Shown here: piece after piece, positions 1 through 7,672 of the stretch
Position numbering within the stretch: position 1 is the first letter of the stretch
Layout of the letters: each line of letters starts with the position of its first letter
Assembly: GCA_944382025.1 (NCBI GenBank)
Contig: CALWMQ010000003.1
Span: 1 to 14,982 of the forward strand
Source of the DNA: an uncultured Clostridia bacterium
GTDB lineage: Bacteria; Bacillota; Clostridia; Oscillospirales; Acutalibacteraceae
Direction: 5' to 3'
DNA: 14,982 nt
Notes under the pieces: model-generated
The model's input: only the letters and a program-made list of their open reading frames with translations
Told to the model about the DNA's origin: nothing
Database searches by the model: none
Translations under genes and position numbers: made by a program

Positions 1-2154
1 AATATGGATATTATTACCATGGGCCTGTGGAGACCGGTACGGCTGGTGGGGGAGGACCGGATCTTTTTGGCGGATCCCCAGGTGATCACAACCAGGATTG
101 ACCAGGATGGCACCGCCCATCTCAGCCTGAGTGTGACGCTGGGTAATATGGTGCTGTGGCCCTTTGAGGCTCATGTACGGTTTATTCTGCGGTCTCCGGT
201 TCCCGGTACGGAGCCGCTGACAGTAGAAAAGGTACCGGGCTTTTGCCAGGGATCCCTGCGGGTGTGCTGTGAGATGGAAGTTCCCCAGGCGGCGTTATGG
301 TGGCCTGCCGGGATGGGGGATCAGCCGCTGTATCAGGTGGATATAGTGGCTGATCTGTACGAATATCAGAAGCAAGCGGCCCCCACAGAGCATGACGAGC
401 TGCATTTCCGTACCGGTATCCGTACCCTGCGGATGCTGCCGGCCCCGAACCCGGATTTGCCCAACGATATCAAGCCGGTAGCCAATACCAACCCTTATGG
501 GCTGTACAACTGGTGTTTGTCCATCAATGGGCGGGCGTTTTTCGGGAAAGGGTCCAACTGGATGCCTATAGACCAGATGCTGCGGCTGCCCAGGGAACGG
601 TATGACCGGCTGCTGCGGCGGGTACGGGAATGCCATATCAACCTTCTGCGTCCGTGGGGAGCGGGGCTTCTGGAAACCGATGATTTTTATGACCTGTGCG
701 ATGAATACGGTATCTGCGTATGGCAGGAAACCCTGATGGCCAACGGCCTGTATGATCAAAGCCGGCTGGAGGTGTGGCGGGATACCATGCGCCGCAATAT
801 CTGCCGGCTGCGCAACCATCCATCCCTGGTGATGTGGTGCGGCGGCAATGAATTCGACCCGGATGTGCCGGAAAACAAAGGGGTAGTGGATGAGATAGCG
901 GCGTTGTGCGGGGAGCTGGATCCCGCCAGGGAATTCCACCGGGCCTGTCCCTATGGAGGGGATAACCATTCCTATCTGGTCAGCTGGATGGGCGGCCAGT
1001 ATTACACCGGGTACGTCAAGGATCTTTCCGTGGCAATAACCGAGTTTTCCCTGGCGTCCCCGCCGTGCATAGAAACCCTGGAGAAGCTGATGCCGCCTGA
1101 GGATCTGAGGCGGTGGCCGCCGGATCTGCCGGATGATATCCATCGCTATGATTATGCCGACTGGGGTGAAAACGTCCAGCGCCGTGAAAGTGCTTTCAGC
1201 ATTCTGGACGCCCATCTTTCCTCCATTACCAACGTGATGTTCCCGGCCATGTCGGAATGCGGCAAGCCTCGGGACATGGAGGAATTCATTGCTTATCTCC
1301 AGACAGCCCAGGGGCTGCTGACCCAGTTTGGGAACGATTTTTGGCGTTCCAGGTGGCCGCGATGCACCATGGCAGTCAGCTGGGTGTTCAATGTGATTTT
1401 CCCGGACAGCATGAGCTGGGCTTATGTGGACTATTTTGGGGTACCCAAACGCTCGTTTTATTTTAAGAAGCGATCTCTGGAGCCGCTGCATGCGGGGGCG
1501 ATCTTTGACGACCTGTTTACGCCTGCAGGGGATGTATTTACCGCCCGCCTGTTTGTGGTCAATGAGAACCTGACTTCCTATTCCGGCCTGGCATTGAAAA
1601 CACGACTGTACGATACAGGGCTGCAGCTGCTCTGGGAGGATCAGCGGGAGGTATGCCTGCGGCCGGATGATGTGAAATCCTGCGGGAATTTCCGGTTTGA
1701 GATTCCGGACGATATGGCGGATCAGGTATTGTTCCTGTGTGTGGATCTGTGTGATGAAGCGGGAGCGGTGTTATCTCGGAGCCAATACTGCCCCCGGGTA
1801 GGGACTCCCAGCGAGCGGATGCCTTATCTGAAAAACGGGCCGTATATCGCGGACGTAAAGGAGAGCCGGACGGAATTGGAAGCCCGGATAGAGGCGGCCG
1901 GTGAGGAAGGCCGGCAGGAATGGCGCTGCGTTATCCGCAACAGCGGAACGGTTCCCGCCTATCAGGTGGGGCTCCATGTGTCTGGCCGGGATCAGGATAT
2001 GGTATATGCGGACAATTACTTCTGGATGGAGCCGGGAGAGGAACGCCGGTTATCGGTTGGATGGGAGGGAGCCCCTCCCGCAGCCTTGGAGATATCTGCC
2101 TGGAACGCGGATACCCTGGTTTTGGATACGGCGGCTCCGGAGACGGAGATTTGA
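1..2154 (+). CDS. Family 2 glycoside hydrolase, beta-mannosidase-like (5' end outside window)
   Basis: This is the C-terminal part of a GH2 glycosidase. The frame is open to the first base, and the first visible residues (MGLWRPVRL) match the strand near the end of the N-terminal sugar-binding domain of beta-mannosidases. The ATG at base 4 is therefore internal, and roughly 100-200 residues are missing (inference from family length). Numbering from that Met, an immunoglobulin-like domain covers about 25-140 and the TIM barrel about 160-500, followed by C-terminal beta domains. Hallmarks seen are NWMP (185-188), LLRPWGAG, FYDLCDEYGICVWQE, the acid/base in GGNEF (E283), and a probable nucleophile in ITEF (E347). 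The family removes terminal beta-mannosyl or related residues from short oligosaccharides. The permease genes follow 24 nt downstream, so hydrolysis of imported sugars is likely. The substrate is inferred; exo-glucosaminidase or another GH2 activity is possible. Signal-peptide status cannot be seen. Confidence 0.88.
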   Translation, partial: NMDIITMGLWRPVRLVGEDRIFLADPQVITTRIDQDGTAHLSLSVTLGNMVLWPFEAHVRFILRSPVPGTEPLTVEKVPGFCQGSLRVCCEMEVPQAALWWPAGMGDQPLYQVDIVADLYEYQKQAAPTEHDELHFRTGIRTLRMLPAPNPDLPNDIKPVANTNPYGLYNWCLSINGRAFFGKGSNWMPIDQMLRLPRERYDRLLRRVRECHINLLRPWGAGLLETDDFYDLCDEYGICVWQETLMANGLYDQSRLEVWRDTMRRNICRLRNHPSLVMWCGGNEFDPDVPENKGVVDEIAALCGELDPAREFHRACPYGGDNHSYLVSWMGGQYYTGYVKDLSVAITEFSLASPPCIETLEKLMPPEDLRRWPPDLPDDIHRYDYADWGENVQRRESAFSILDAHLSSITNVMFPAMSECGKPRDMEEFIAYLQTAQGLLTQFGNDFWRSRWPRCTMAVSWVFNVIFPDSMSWAYVDYFGVPKRSFYFKKRSLEPLHAGAIFDDLFTPAGDVFTARLFVVNENLTSYSGLALKTRLYDTGLQLLWEDQREVCLRPDDVKSCGNFRFEIPDDMADQVLFLCVDLCDEAGAVLSRSQYCPRVGTPSERMPYLKNGPYIADVKESRTELEARIEAAGEEGRQEWRCVIRNSGTVPAYQVGLHVSGRDQDMVYADNYFWMEPGEERRLSVGWEGAPPAALEISAWNADTLVLDTAAPETEI

Positions 2155-2163
2155 CGAAGCGGG

Positions 2164-2170
2164 AAAGGAG
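2164..2170 (+). promoter_or_regulatory. Ribosome binding site deciding the permease 1 start
   Basis: The sequence AAAGGAG ends only 2 nt before the ATG at 2173 but 8 nt before the in-frame ATG at 2179. The second spacing is the usual one, so 2179 is chosen as the start and the two extra residues (Met-Cys) are dropped. Confidence 0.7.
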
Positions 2171-2178
2171 TTATGTGT

Positions 2179-3165
2179 ATGAAATCCAGTGCCAAAGCCA
2201 TTAATCCGCCTGGCCTGGGCGGGAAACCCCGTATGCCCCTCTCTTCCCGCATTCGAAAACAGGGCCGTGAGTTCAAAGCCCAGGGATGGCTTCAGGCAAT
2301 GGCTATCCCAGGAATTATCTGGCTGATTATTTTCTGTTACATCCCCATGTATGGCGTGGTGATCGCCTTCAAAGACTACCGTCCTGGCAGTGGGTTCTTT
2401 TCCGGAGACTGGGTGGGGCTCAAGCATTTTATCGCGTTTTTCAGCGACAAGTATGCCATCCAGGCGGTTTGGAATACGTTAAAGGTCAGCGTGATCAAGC
2501 TGTTGGTGGGATTCCCGGCACCTATTTTGTTTGCGCTGCTGCTGAACGAGCTGCAATGCAAGCCGTTTAAGAAGGTTGTACAGTCGGTGTCCTACCTGCC
2601 GTTTTTCGTGTCCTGGGTGGTTATGTGGGGTATTCTGTATTCTCTGCTGAACCTCAACGGCCCTCTCAACCAGATTCTGGTAGCCAGCGGCCTGGTTTCC
2701 GAGCCTATCCCCATCATGGCCAGTGAGAAGACGTTTATTCCCCTGGCGGTTCTATCGGATTTATGGAAGGGGATTGGGTGGAACTCCATCCTGTATCTGG
2801 CGGCTATTTCCAGTGTACCTCAGGAGATGTATGAATCGGCCTATTTGGACGGTGCGAACCGTTTACAGCGGTGTATGCATATTACGCTGCCATCCATCAT
2901 GCCCACCATCACGATTATGTTGATCCTGGCCATCAGCGGCATTCTGGGCAGTAACTTTGACCAGCACCTGCTGTTGTCCAACGCCACCAATATTACGGTC
3001 GCCAGAACCATTGACACCTACGTTTATCAGATCGGCATCGGCACCGGGCGGTTTTCCTATGCCACGGCGGTCAACCTGTGGAGATCGGTGATTTCTTTCT
3101 TCCTGCTGATCGGCGCTGACCGGCTGTCGCGCAAGGTGTCCCATGGCGAACGTGGTCTGTTTTAG
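2179..3165 (+). CDS. Sugar ABC transporter permease, LplB-type (CUT1)
   Basis: Integral membrane subunit of a CUT1-family carbohydrate importer, about 328 residues from the ATG at 2179. A basic cytoplasmic N-tail (about 1-35) precedes the first membrane segment (about 40-63, with GIIWLIIFCYIPMYGVVIAF, typical of LplB proteins). Several more hydrophobic segments follow. The EAA loop that contacts the ABC ATPase is clear at about residues 213-240: EMYESAYLDGA, then ITLP. The gene lies 24 nt after the GH2 gene, and its stop codon overlaps the ribosome site of the second permease, so the two permeases are surely co-transcribed. LplB/YtcP/YtcQ-type importers usually carry oligosaccharides or polysaccharide fragments. 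The exact substrate cannot be read from the permease. Confidence 0.93.
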   Translation: MKSSAKAINPPGLGGKPRMPLSSRIRKQGREFKAQGWLQAMAIPGIIWLIIFCYIPMYGVVIAFKDYRPGSGFFSGDWVGLKHFIAFFSDKYAIQAVWNTLKVSVIKLLVGFPAPILFALLLNELQCKPFKKVVQSVSYLPFFVSWVVMWGILYSLLNLNGPLNQILVASGLVSEPIPIMASEKTFIPLAVLSDLWKGIGWNSILYLAAISSVPQEMYESAYLDGANRLQRCMHITLPSIMPTITIMLILAISGILGSNFDQHLLLSNATNITVARTIDTYVYQIGIGTGRFSYATAVNLWRSVISFFLLIGADRLSRKVSHGERGLF

Positions 3166-3176
3166 GAGGCGGGGCT

Positions 3177-4061
3177 ATGAAATTCAAACGTTCTGTAGGA
3201 GATTGGATTTTTGATATTTTTCTGTACACATTTATGGGGGTCCTGGGATTTCTGTTTGTCTACCCCTTCTGGACCGTACTGGTCATGTCGTTTAACAACG
3301 CTACTGACCTGATGCGGGGCGGGATCTTCTTTTGGCCTCGGGAGTTTACTCTGGATAACTACCGGGCTGTATTTGAGAACGACGGTATTCTGCCCGCCTA
3401 TCTCATCACCATCTCCCGTACCGTTATCGGCACCATCACCCATGTTATCTGTACGGGCACATTTGCTTACGCTTTATCGAAAAAGAAGCTGAAATTCCGG
3501 AATTTCTATTTTACCCTTTGTGTGATCACCATGTTTTTCAGCGGCGGCATGATCCCCGGCGTGCTCAATATTTTCAATTTGGGTTTGGGAGACAATTACC
3601 TGGTGTATATCCTGCCTGGCTTGTATGGGGTTATGAATATGATTATTTTCAAGTCCTTTTTTAACTCCCTGCCCGCCGCGCTGGAGGAATCCGCCAAAAT
3701 TGACGGGGCCAATGACCTGATTATTTTCTTCCGCATTGTTTTCCCCAACTCCAAGCCGGTCATCGCCACTATTGCCCTGAACATTGCGGTAGGACAGTGG
3801 AACTCGTGGTTCGACGCGTATCTGTATATATCCAACGAGAAACTGTGGCCTATGCAGCTGCTTTTGCAGCGGGTAATCGCCAGTGCTACCGCCATGTCGG
3901 AGGCGGTAGCCAACAATCCCAATCTGTCGGTAGGGGCCGTTACCTCTTATTCTGTGCAGCTGGCTACCATCATTGTAGCTATCGGTCCTATCATATTGAT
4001 TTACCCGTTCTTCCAGAAATATTTTGTGAAAGGGATGATGATCGGCGCGATAAAGGAATAA
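3177..4061 (+). CDS. Sugar ABC transporter permease, YtcP/AraQ-type (CUT1)
   Basis: Second membrane subunit of the same importer, 294 residues, the normal length for the family. A membrane segment at about 11-36 (LYTFMGVLGFLFVYPFWTVL) is followed by the typical MSFNNATDLMRGG and FWPREFTLDNY stretch. Further hydrophobic segments and the EAA loop at about 168-195 (ALEESAKIDGAND, then FRIVFPNSKP) follow. The C-terminus, with FFQKYFVKGMMIGAIKE, is diagnostic of this permease class. The ribosome site GGAGG overlaps the stop codon of the upstream permease (stop at 3163-3165), pointing to translational coupling. It should form a heterodimer with the upstream permease and receive substrate from the binding protein encoded at 4126-5868. 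Confidence 0.94.
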   Translation: MKFKRSVGDWIFDIFLYTFMGVLGFLFVYPFWTVLVMSFNNATDLMRGGIFFWPREFTLDNYRAVFENDGILPAYLITISRTVIGTITHVICTGTFAYALSKKKLKFRNFYFTLCVITMFFSGGMIPGVLNIFNLGLGDNYLVYILPGLYGVMNMIIFKSFFNSLPAALEESAKIDGANDLIIFFRIVFPNSKPVIATIALNIAVGQWNSWFDAYLYISNEKLWPMQLLLQRVIASATAMSEAVANNPNLSVGAVTSYSVQLATIIVAIGPIILIYPFFQKYFVKGMMIGAIKE

Positions 4062-4100
4062 AATCCGGTTTGTTCTCCCCATGTATGTTCCTCGCGGATT
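4062..4100 (+). other. Possible intercistronic stem-loop before the binding-protein gene
   Basis: A perfect 6-bp stem (AATCCG at 4062-4067 with CGGATT at 4095-4100) encloses a 27-nt loop in the 64-nt gap between the second permease and the solute-binding protein. There is no T-run, so it is not a classical terminator. Stem-loops here can stabilise the binding-protein message relative to the permeases, but the stem is short and may be chance. Confidence 0.2.
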
Positions 4101-4125
4101 CTATGTTTGAACAGGAGGTTGTGGT

Positions 4126-5868
4126 ATGAAAAAATTAATCAGCGTGGCGCTGGCAATGACCATGGTTTTTTCCCTTGCGGCCTGTAATAAGGATGACGGC
4201 GGTGTGAAGCAACCAGAAAGCGGCTATCGGCAGGTAAACACGGAGGTTACCCATGAATGGAATGTGCTGGAAAATGTAGATGAGAATTTTGACCTGGAAC
4301 AGTATATCAAGGATGAGAAGGAGAAATGGTATCTGGGGTATGAGGCGGAGCTGACCTTCTGGTCCCCCTTCTCCTGGAAAACCTGCAATGAGTCTTTTGA
4401 CAACTACGCGGGGCTGAAAACGGTCAAGGAGATTACCGGAGTTGACCTGACAGCCAATGTGGTGCTGGGCAGCGTGTCGGAGGCCATTTATCTGATGATG
4501 TCCAACGGCAGATGGCCCGATCTCATTACCATGGACTGCAATGACCCCATTGTCACCGAACTGGTGGAAGGGGGATTCGTGTACTCCCTGGATGAGCTGG
4601 CGGAAAAATATGATCCGGATTTTGTCGAGAGCCTGCCCGACGCCATGAACCAGGCGGGACGCATGTATGATGACGGCAAGCTTTGGGGGATTGTGAGCGA
4701 CCTGGCGCCGGAGTGGAAATACGCGGACGGCGAGATCAAGGGTATGCTGGGAAACCAGGGATACATGGTGCGGTATGACCTGTGGGAAGCCTTAGGCGAG
4801 CCCAGCATCGCCACTCCAGATGATTTATATAACACCCTGAAGCTGTTCAAGGAAAAATATCCGACGCTGAACGGGAAGCCCTCCATTCCGCTGGGCGGCT
4901 ATGGTGAGGCGGGAGACGGAACCCTGCTGACCATTGGCTACTCTTTCGGACTGAAGCAGAATATCAGTGTCAACTACGATGACAATTCCGTGACCACCCG
5001 TTTCCTCGATCCTAATTTTGAAGAATTCGCCGTATACATGAATAAGCTGTACCGGGAAGGACTGTTGGATCCGGAATTCTTCGTCAAGGGGACTCAGCAA
5101 TCTCTGGAATCGGCTTCTACGAATGTGTTCATGATGCCATGGGTGTATCATGCGCTGGATGAGCCGAATAAGGTTTTGCGGCAAACCGATGAAAACAGTG
5201 TTTTTGTGGCGATTCCCCCCATGTCCGCCACCGGCAACGAATTTTCAGCCCGGGGAAGCAGCCGAATGAATGGTTCTTCCATCACCTTTGTGACTAAAAA
5301 GTGTTCTGATCCCGCAGCGGCTCTGCGCCTGATGCGGTACGGAGCGTCTCCGGAAGGCAGCCTACAAATGTACAAAGGCAACCCTGGCCAGCATTATATC
5401 GTTAAGGACGGGGTATTTTATCAGAGCGATGAAGTGTATGAAAAGAGCCAGAGCGGTGACTGGGCGGAATGGAACAAGACGCAGGGCGTTAATGATTACT
5501 ATCATTTCTTCTATTCCCCGATTGAGGAAGGACTGCGTACTTACGAATTGCGGGAAAAATATGATATTCCCAACACCTGGAAATATTCCTATGACGGAAC
5601 CAATGAGTTGTTCAACATGAACCCGGTAGCTTCCAGCGAAGCGGGTATAGCCTTCACTTATTTGAACACCATCGGAAATACTGAGCAGGCGAGAGCTATT
5701 ACCGCGGCGTCGGAGGCGGAATGCCGTCAGGTTGTGCAGGCAATGCAGGAGGAGATCCGTAAGGTACAGAACCTGGACAAATTGGAAGAGTACTGGACCA
5801 ATCAGTACCGTACCAATATCGAACGTTTTGGAGAAGCGGCCTGGGGCAACCCAAATCCCAATGGATGA
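4126..5868 (+). CDS. Extracellular solute-binding lipoprotein, YtcQ-type
   Basis: Sugar-binding receptor of the importer, 580 residues, in the 500-580 range usual for YtcQ/LipO-type proteins. A lipoprotein signal with lipobox LAAC gives a lipidated Cys20, so the mature protein is tethered to the outer face of the membrane. A typical start of the fold (AELTFWSPFSW, then a lobe with WPDLITMD and LDELAEKYDPDF) is followed by a domain carrying KLWGIV, GYMVRYDLWEALGEP and a WEALG-TPDDLYNTLKLFKEKYP-like segment common to the group. Translation starts from a strong AGGAGG 9 nt upstream of the ATG. The gene follows the two permeases in the usual order and ends just before a hairpin terminator. The ligand is unknown; by context it should be an oligosaccharide released by surface hydrolases. 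Confidence 0.94.
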   Translation: MKKLISVALAMTMVFSLAACNKDDGGVKQPESGYRQVNTEVTHEWNVLENVDENFDLEQYIKDEKEKWYLGYEAELTFWSPFSWKTCNESFDNYAGLKTVKEITGVDLTANVVLGSVSEAIYLMMSNGRWPDLITMDCNDPIVTELVEGGFVYSLDELAEKYDPDFVESLPDAMNQAGRMYDDGKLWGIVSDLAPEWKYADGEIKGMLGNQGYMVRYDLWEALGEPSIATPDDLYNTLKLFKEKYPTLNGKPSIPLGGYGEAGDGTLLTIGYSFGLKQNISVNYDDNSVTTRFLDPNFEEFAVYMNKLYREGLLDPEFFVKGTQQSLESASTNVFMMPWVYHALDEPNKVLRQTDENSVFVAIPPMSATGNEFSARGSSRMNGSSITFVTKKCSDPAAALRLMRYGASPEGSLQMYKGNPGQHYIVKDGVFYQSDEVYEKSQSGDWAEWNKTQGVNDYYHFFYSPIEEGLRTYELREKYDIPNTWKYSYDGTNELFNMNPVASSEAGIAFTYLNTIGNTEQARAITAASEAECRQVVQAMQEEIRKVQNLDKLEEYWTNQYRTNIERFGEAAWGNPNPNG

Positions 5869-5885
5869 GCAACGGTAATTAAAAC

Positions 5886-5930
5886 AAAAGAGCCATCTCC
5901 GGGGAGAGGATCCTAGGGGATGGTTCTTTT
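5886..5930 (+). terminator. Rho-independent terminator after the importer operon
   Basis: The arms 5886-5900 and 5916-5930 pair over 15 positions with only G-U or similar deviations. The left arm begins AAAAGAGCC and the right arm ends GGTTCTTTT, giving an A-run on one side and a T-run on the other. It lies 17 nt after the binding-protein stop codon. The symmetrical A/T flanks mean it could act in both directions. Confidence 0.8.
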
Positions 5931-6193
5931 GGACGGCGGCAGTACCAAGTAAAAAGGGGTATTTGGGAGTTATAGGGTGATTTTCATATGTTTTGCGAGG
6001 AAGGGAAGACCGAAGAAATGGCCCCAAAATAAATATAAACGTTTAGATTTTATTTTAAGACTTCAGAAAAACAAAAAAATACGAATTAAAAAAGCCAAGG
6101 GGTATTCAGCCGGATTTTTACCCGAAAACGCATGTATTTACGGAGAAATAGGGAAAAAATGAAGGACTAACTATGCAAATTACATATTTTATA
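5931..6193. other. AT-rich non-coding region with a palindrome
   Basis: Between the terminator and the next promoter I see no credible gene. The stretch is markedly more AT-rich than its surroundings, particularly from about 6020. The only structured element seen is the 10-bp perfect palindrome at 6036-6045. A Lys/Ile-rich open frame at 5977-6162 reflects the base composition and was rejected. Confidence 0.6.
6036..6045. promoter_or_regulatory. Candidate LacI-family operator (palindrome)
   Basis: TAAACGTTTA is a perfect palindrome with a central CpG, the shape bound by LacI-family regulators whose hinge leucine intercalates at the centre. It lies about 150 bp upstream of the -35 box of the next promoter, and a regulator of this family is encoded at 13677-14690. 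A related half-site (TAAACG) occurs just downstream of the -10 box at 6230-6235. Binding is inference. Confidence 0.35.
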
Positions 6194-6222
6194 TTGACAC
6201 GTGCCTAACAGTATGCTATATT
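6194..6222 (+). promoter_or_regulatory. Strong sigma-A promoter for the surface-protein genes
   Basis: A consensus -35 box TTGACA (6194-6199), a 17-nt spacer and -10 box TATATT (6217-6222) with an extended TGC just before it (6214-6216) form a near-ideal vegetative promoter. Transcription should start near 6229, giving a 5' leader of about 130 nt before the ATG at 6363. The TAAACG half-site at 6230-6235 sits right at the expected start, where a repressor would block transcription. Confidence 0.85.
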
Positions 6223-6362
6223 ATAAACTATAAACGATTCAAGTAATTGATGGGACGAGGGATGCCATATGAAGAGATAGAGTAACAGCTTGGCAGGGTA
6301 CGATTCCGGTCATAATTCCTCAGAAGGAGAATTTTTACATTAAACAGGAGGAGGTATTCAGA

Positions 6363-7607
6363 ATGAAAACAGTGAAAAAAGTATTGGTATCCATTTTAGC
6401 GGCAGTCGTGCTGTTGGCTGGTTCTATTGGAGGGGCGCTGTCGGCCAACGCAGAGGCCAAAGCCTACGATCAGAAATTGCTGATAGACAACGCGGATAAG
6501 ACAGACGGCTGGTTTGGGACCACGGTAACTGTCAAAACCGAAAATCCTGCTGTTGAAGGCAGTGCCTATCTCCAGGCGGCCACGGTTGATGATCTGGGAT
6601 CGGCGGTGCTGGCGCGCACATTTGATCCCCCTCTGGATTTGGCCAAATACAGTTCGGAAGGATATCTGCATATATGGGTATATGTACCTGACAACGCGGC
6701 TCTGGGGGCGGGATGTATTGAGTTGTCCAGTTCAGGCACCCCGGATGGAGCGTATATCTGGAATCTGAAAGACTATGTGACCGATACGGGATGGAACGAG
6801 TTATACCTGCCGGTAGCAGGAGCGGCGAAAGGCACGGCGGATTTTTCTAAAATCAACTATTTCCGTATGTATGCTGCGGCTCAGACGGGTTTGGGCCTGG
6901 ACGATATGTATATGTGCCTGGAGGCCGAACCGAATACGAATCCCAGTGATTCCAGTCCCAGTGAAACAGACCCCAGCGGCACCGACGCCAAACCCACATT
7001 GCCTACCAACATCACATACGGTTCCAAGCTGAACATTGACACTGGGGATAAAACCGATGGTTGGTTTGGCACAGAAGTTTCGGTCAAAACCGAAAATCCG
7101 GCCGTTAAGGGTGGATCCTATCTGCAGGCTTCAGGGGTAGACGACTTGGGATCGGCAGTTCTGGCTCGTACGTTTGATCCTTCCCTGAACCTAAGCAAAT
7201 ACAGCAAAGAAGGCTATTTGCACCTGTGGATATACATTCCGGACAAAGAGACGCTGGATGCGGGCTGTGTGGAACTGGCCAGTTCCGGCACGCCGGACGG
7301 CGCCTATAAATGGAACCTGAAGGATTATGTGACCCAGGCCGGATGGAACGAGTTATACCTGCCGGTAGCTCAGGCTATTCAAGGAACCGCGGATTTTTCC
7401 AAGATCAACTATTTTCGTATATACGCAGCAGGGCAGGAAGGCCTTGGGGTGGACGACATTTATATGTGTCTTGCCGAGACGGGCAAGGTGCCGGATACTG
7501 GCATATCTACGCCGGTATTTGTGTGGCTGTTGCTGATGGCAGCTGGGACGGCAGTAGTTTTCCTTGCGTTGTCCAGGGGTTTAAGCCGGCGTTTTGAGCG
7601 TCGTTAA
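6363..7607 (+). CDS. Sortase-type surface protein with two tandem beta-sandwich-like domains
   Basis: Exported, probably wall-anchored protein of 414 residues with no family I can name. An N-terminal signal peptide (KKVLVSILAAVVLLAG, cleavage probably after ANA near residue 30) is followed by two repeats at 38-187 and 222-371. They are joined by a Pro/Ser/Thr-rich linker (about 188-221). By hand count the repeats share about 115 of 150 residues (~77%). Each has the pattern YLH-W-Y-PD, C-ELxSSGTPDGAY-WNLKDYV, GWNELYLPV, INYFR-YAA and DD-YMCL, resembling a ligand-binding jelly-roll rather than an enzyme. The C-terminus has VPDTG (376-380), a hydrophobic segment (about 385-402) and a basic tail, the layout of a sortase signal, though with Val instead of Leu. 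First gene after the strong promoter; ribosome site AGGAGGAGG. The glycan-binding role is inferred from neighbours. Confidence 0.8.
   Translation: MKTVKKVLVSILAAVVLLAGSIGGALSANAEAKAYDQKLLIDNADKTDGWFGTTVTVKTENPAVEGSAYLQAATVDDLGSAVLARTFDPPLDLAKYSSEGYLHIWVYVPDNAALGAGCIELSSSGTPDGAYIWNLKDYVTDTGWNELYLPVAGAAKGTADFSKINYFRMYAAAQTGLGLDDMYMCLEAEPNTNPSDSSPSETDPSGTDAKPTLPTNITYGSKLNIDTGDKTDGWFGTEVSVKTENPAVKGGSYLQASGVDDLGSAVLARTFDPSLNLSKYSKEGYLHLWIYIPDKETLDAGCVELASSGTPDGAYKWNLKDYVTQAGWNELYLPVAQAIQGTADFSKINYFRIYAAGQEGLGVDDIYMCLAETGKVPDTGISTPVFVWLLLMAAGTAVVFLALSRGLSRRFERR
6474..6923 (+). repeat. Tandem domain copy 1
   Basis: First of two ~150-residue coding repeats in the surface protein. It contains a 29-nt stretch (6789-6817) identical to one in copy 2 (7341-7369), so the duplication is recent or kept alike by recombination. 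Confidence 0.9.
7026..7475 (+). repeat. Tandem domain copy 2
   Basis: Second ~150-residue repeat, about 77% identical in protein to copy 1 by hand count. Differences are mostly conservative (Val/Ile, Met/Ile, Asp/Asn), and the GWNELYLPV, TADFSKINYFR and SSGTPDGAY blocks are unchanged. Confidence 0.9.
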
Positions 7608-7615
7608 CTGATTAA

Positions 7616-7648
7616 CAGGGGCCTTGATTCTTCAGAACAGGGCCCCTG
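7616..7648 (+). other. Intercistronic hairpin between the two domain-bearing genes
   Basis: CAGGGGCC (7616-7623) pairs perfectly with GGCCCCTG (7641-7648) across a 17-nt loop. No T-run follows; the next gene's GGAGG begins 14 nt later. It may be a weak terminator, or a processing or stability element that lets the first surface protein be made in excess of the lipoprotein. Confidence 0.55.
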
Positions 7649-7672
7649 CCCATTAAGTTTTGGAGGTGCCTT

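Noticed and set aside
295..1491. 398-residue open frame on the - strand
   Set aside because: It lies wholly opposite the well-supported GH2 gene, has His/Pro/Arg/Gly-rich composition typical of antisense frames, and shows no family motif.
5977..6162. 61-residue Lys/Ile-rich frame starting with GTG
   Set aside because: The composition follows the AT-rich DNA, there is no ribosome site, and it lies in the upstream region of a clear promoter.
6229..6242. Catabolite-control (cre) site match around TATAAACGATTCAA
   Set aside because: It departs from the consensus at the outer G and C positions that matter most; better treated as a possible LacI half-site.
6262..6285. Seven-codon possible leader peptide
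   Set aside because: The only ribosome-like sequence abuts the ATG, and no regulatory codon run or paired terminator is convincing.
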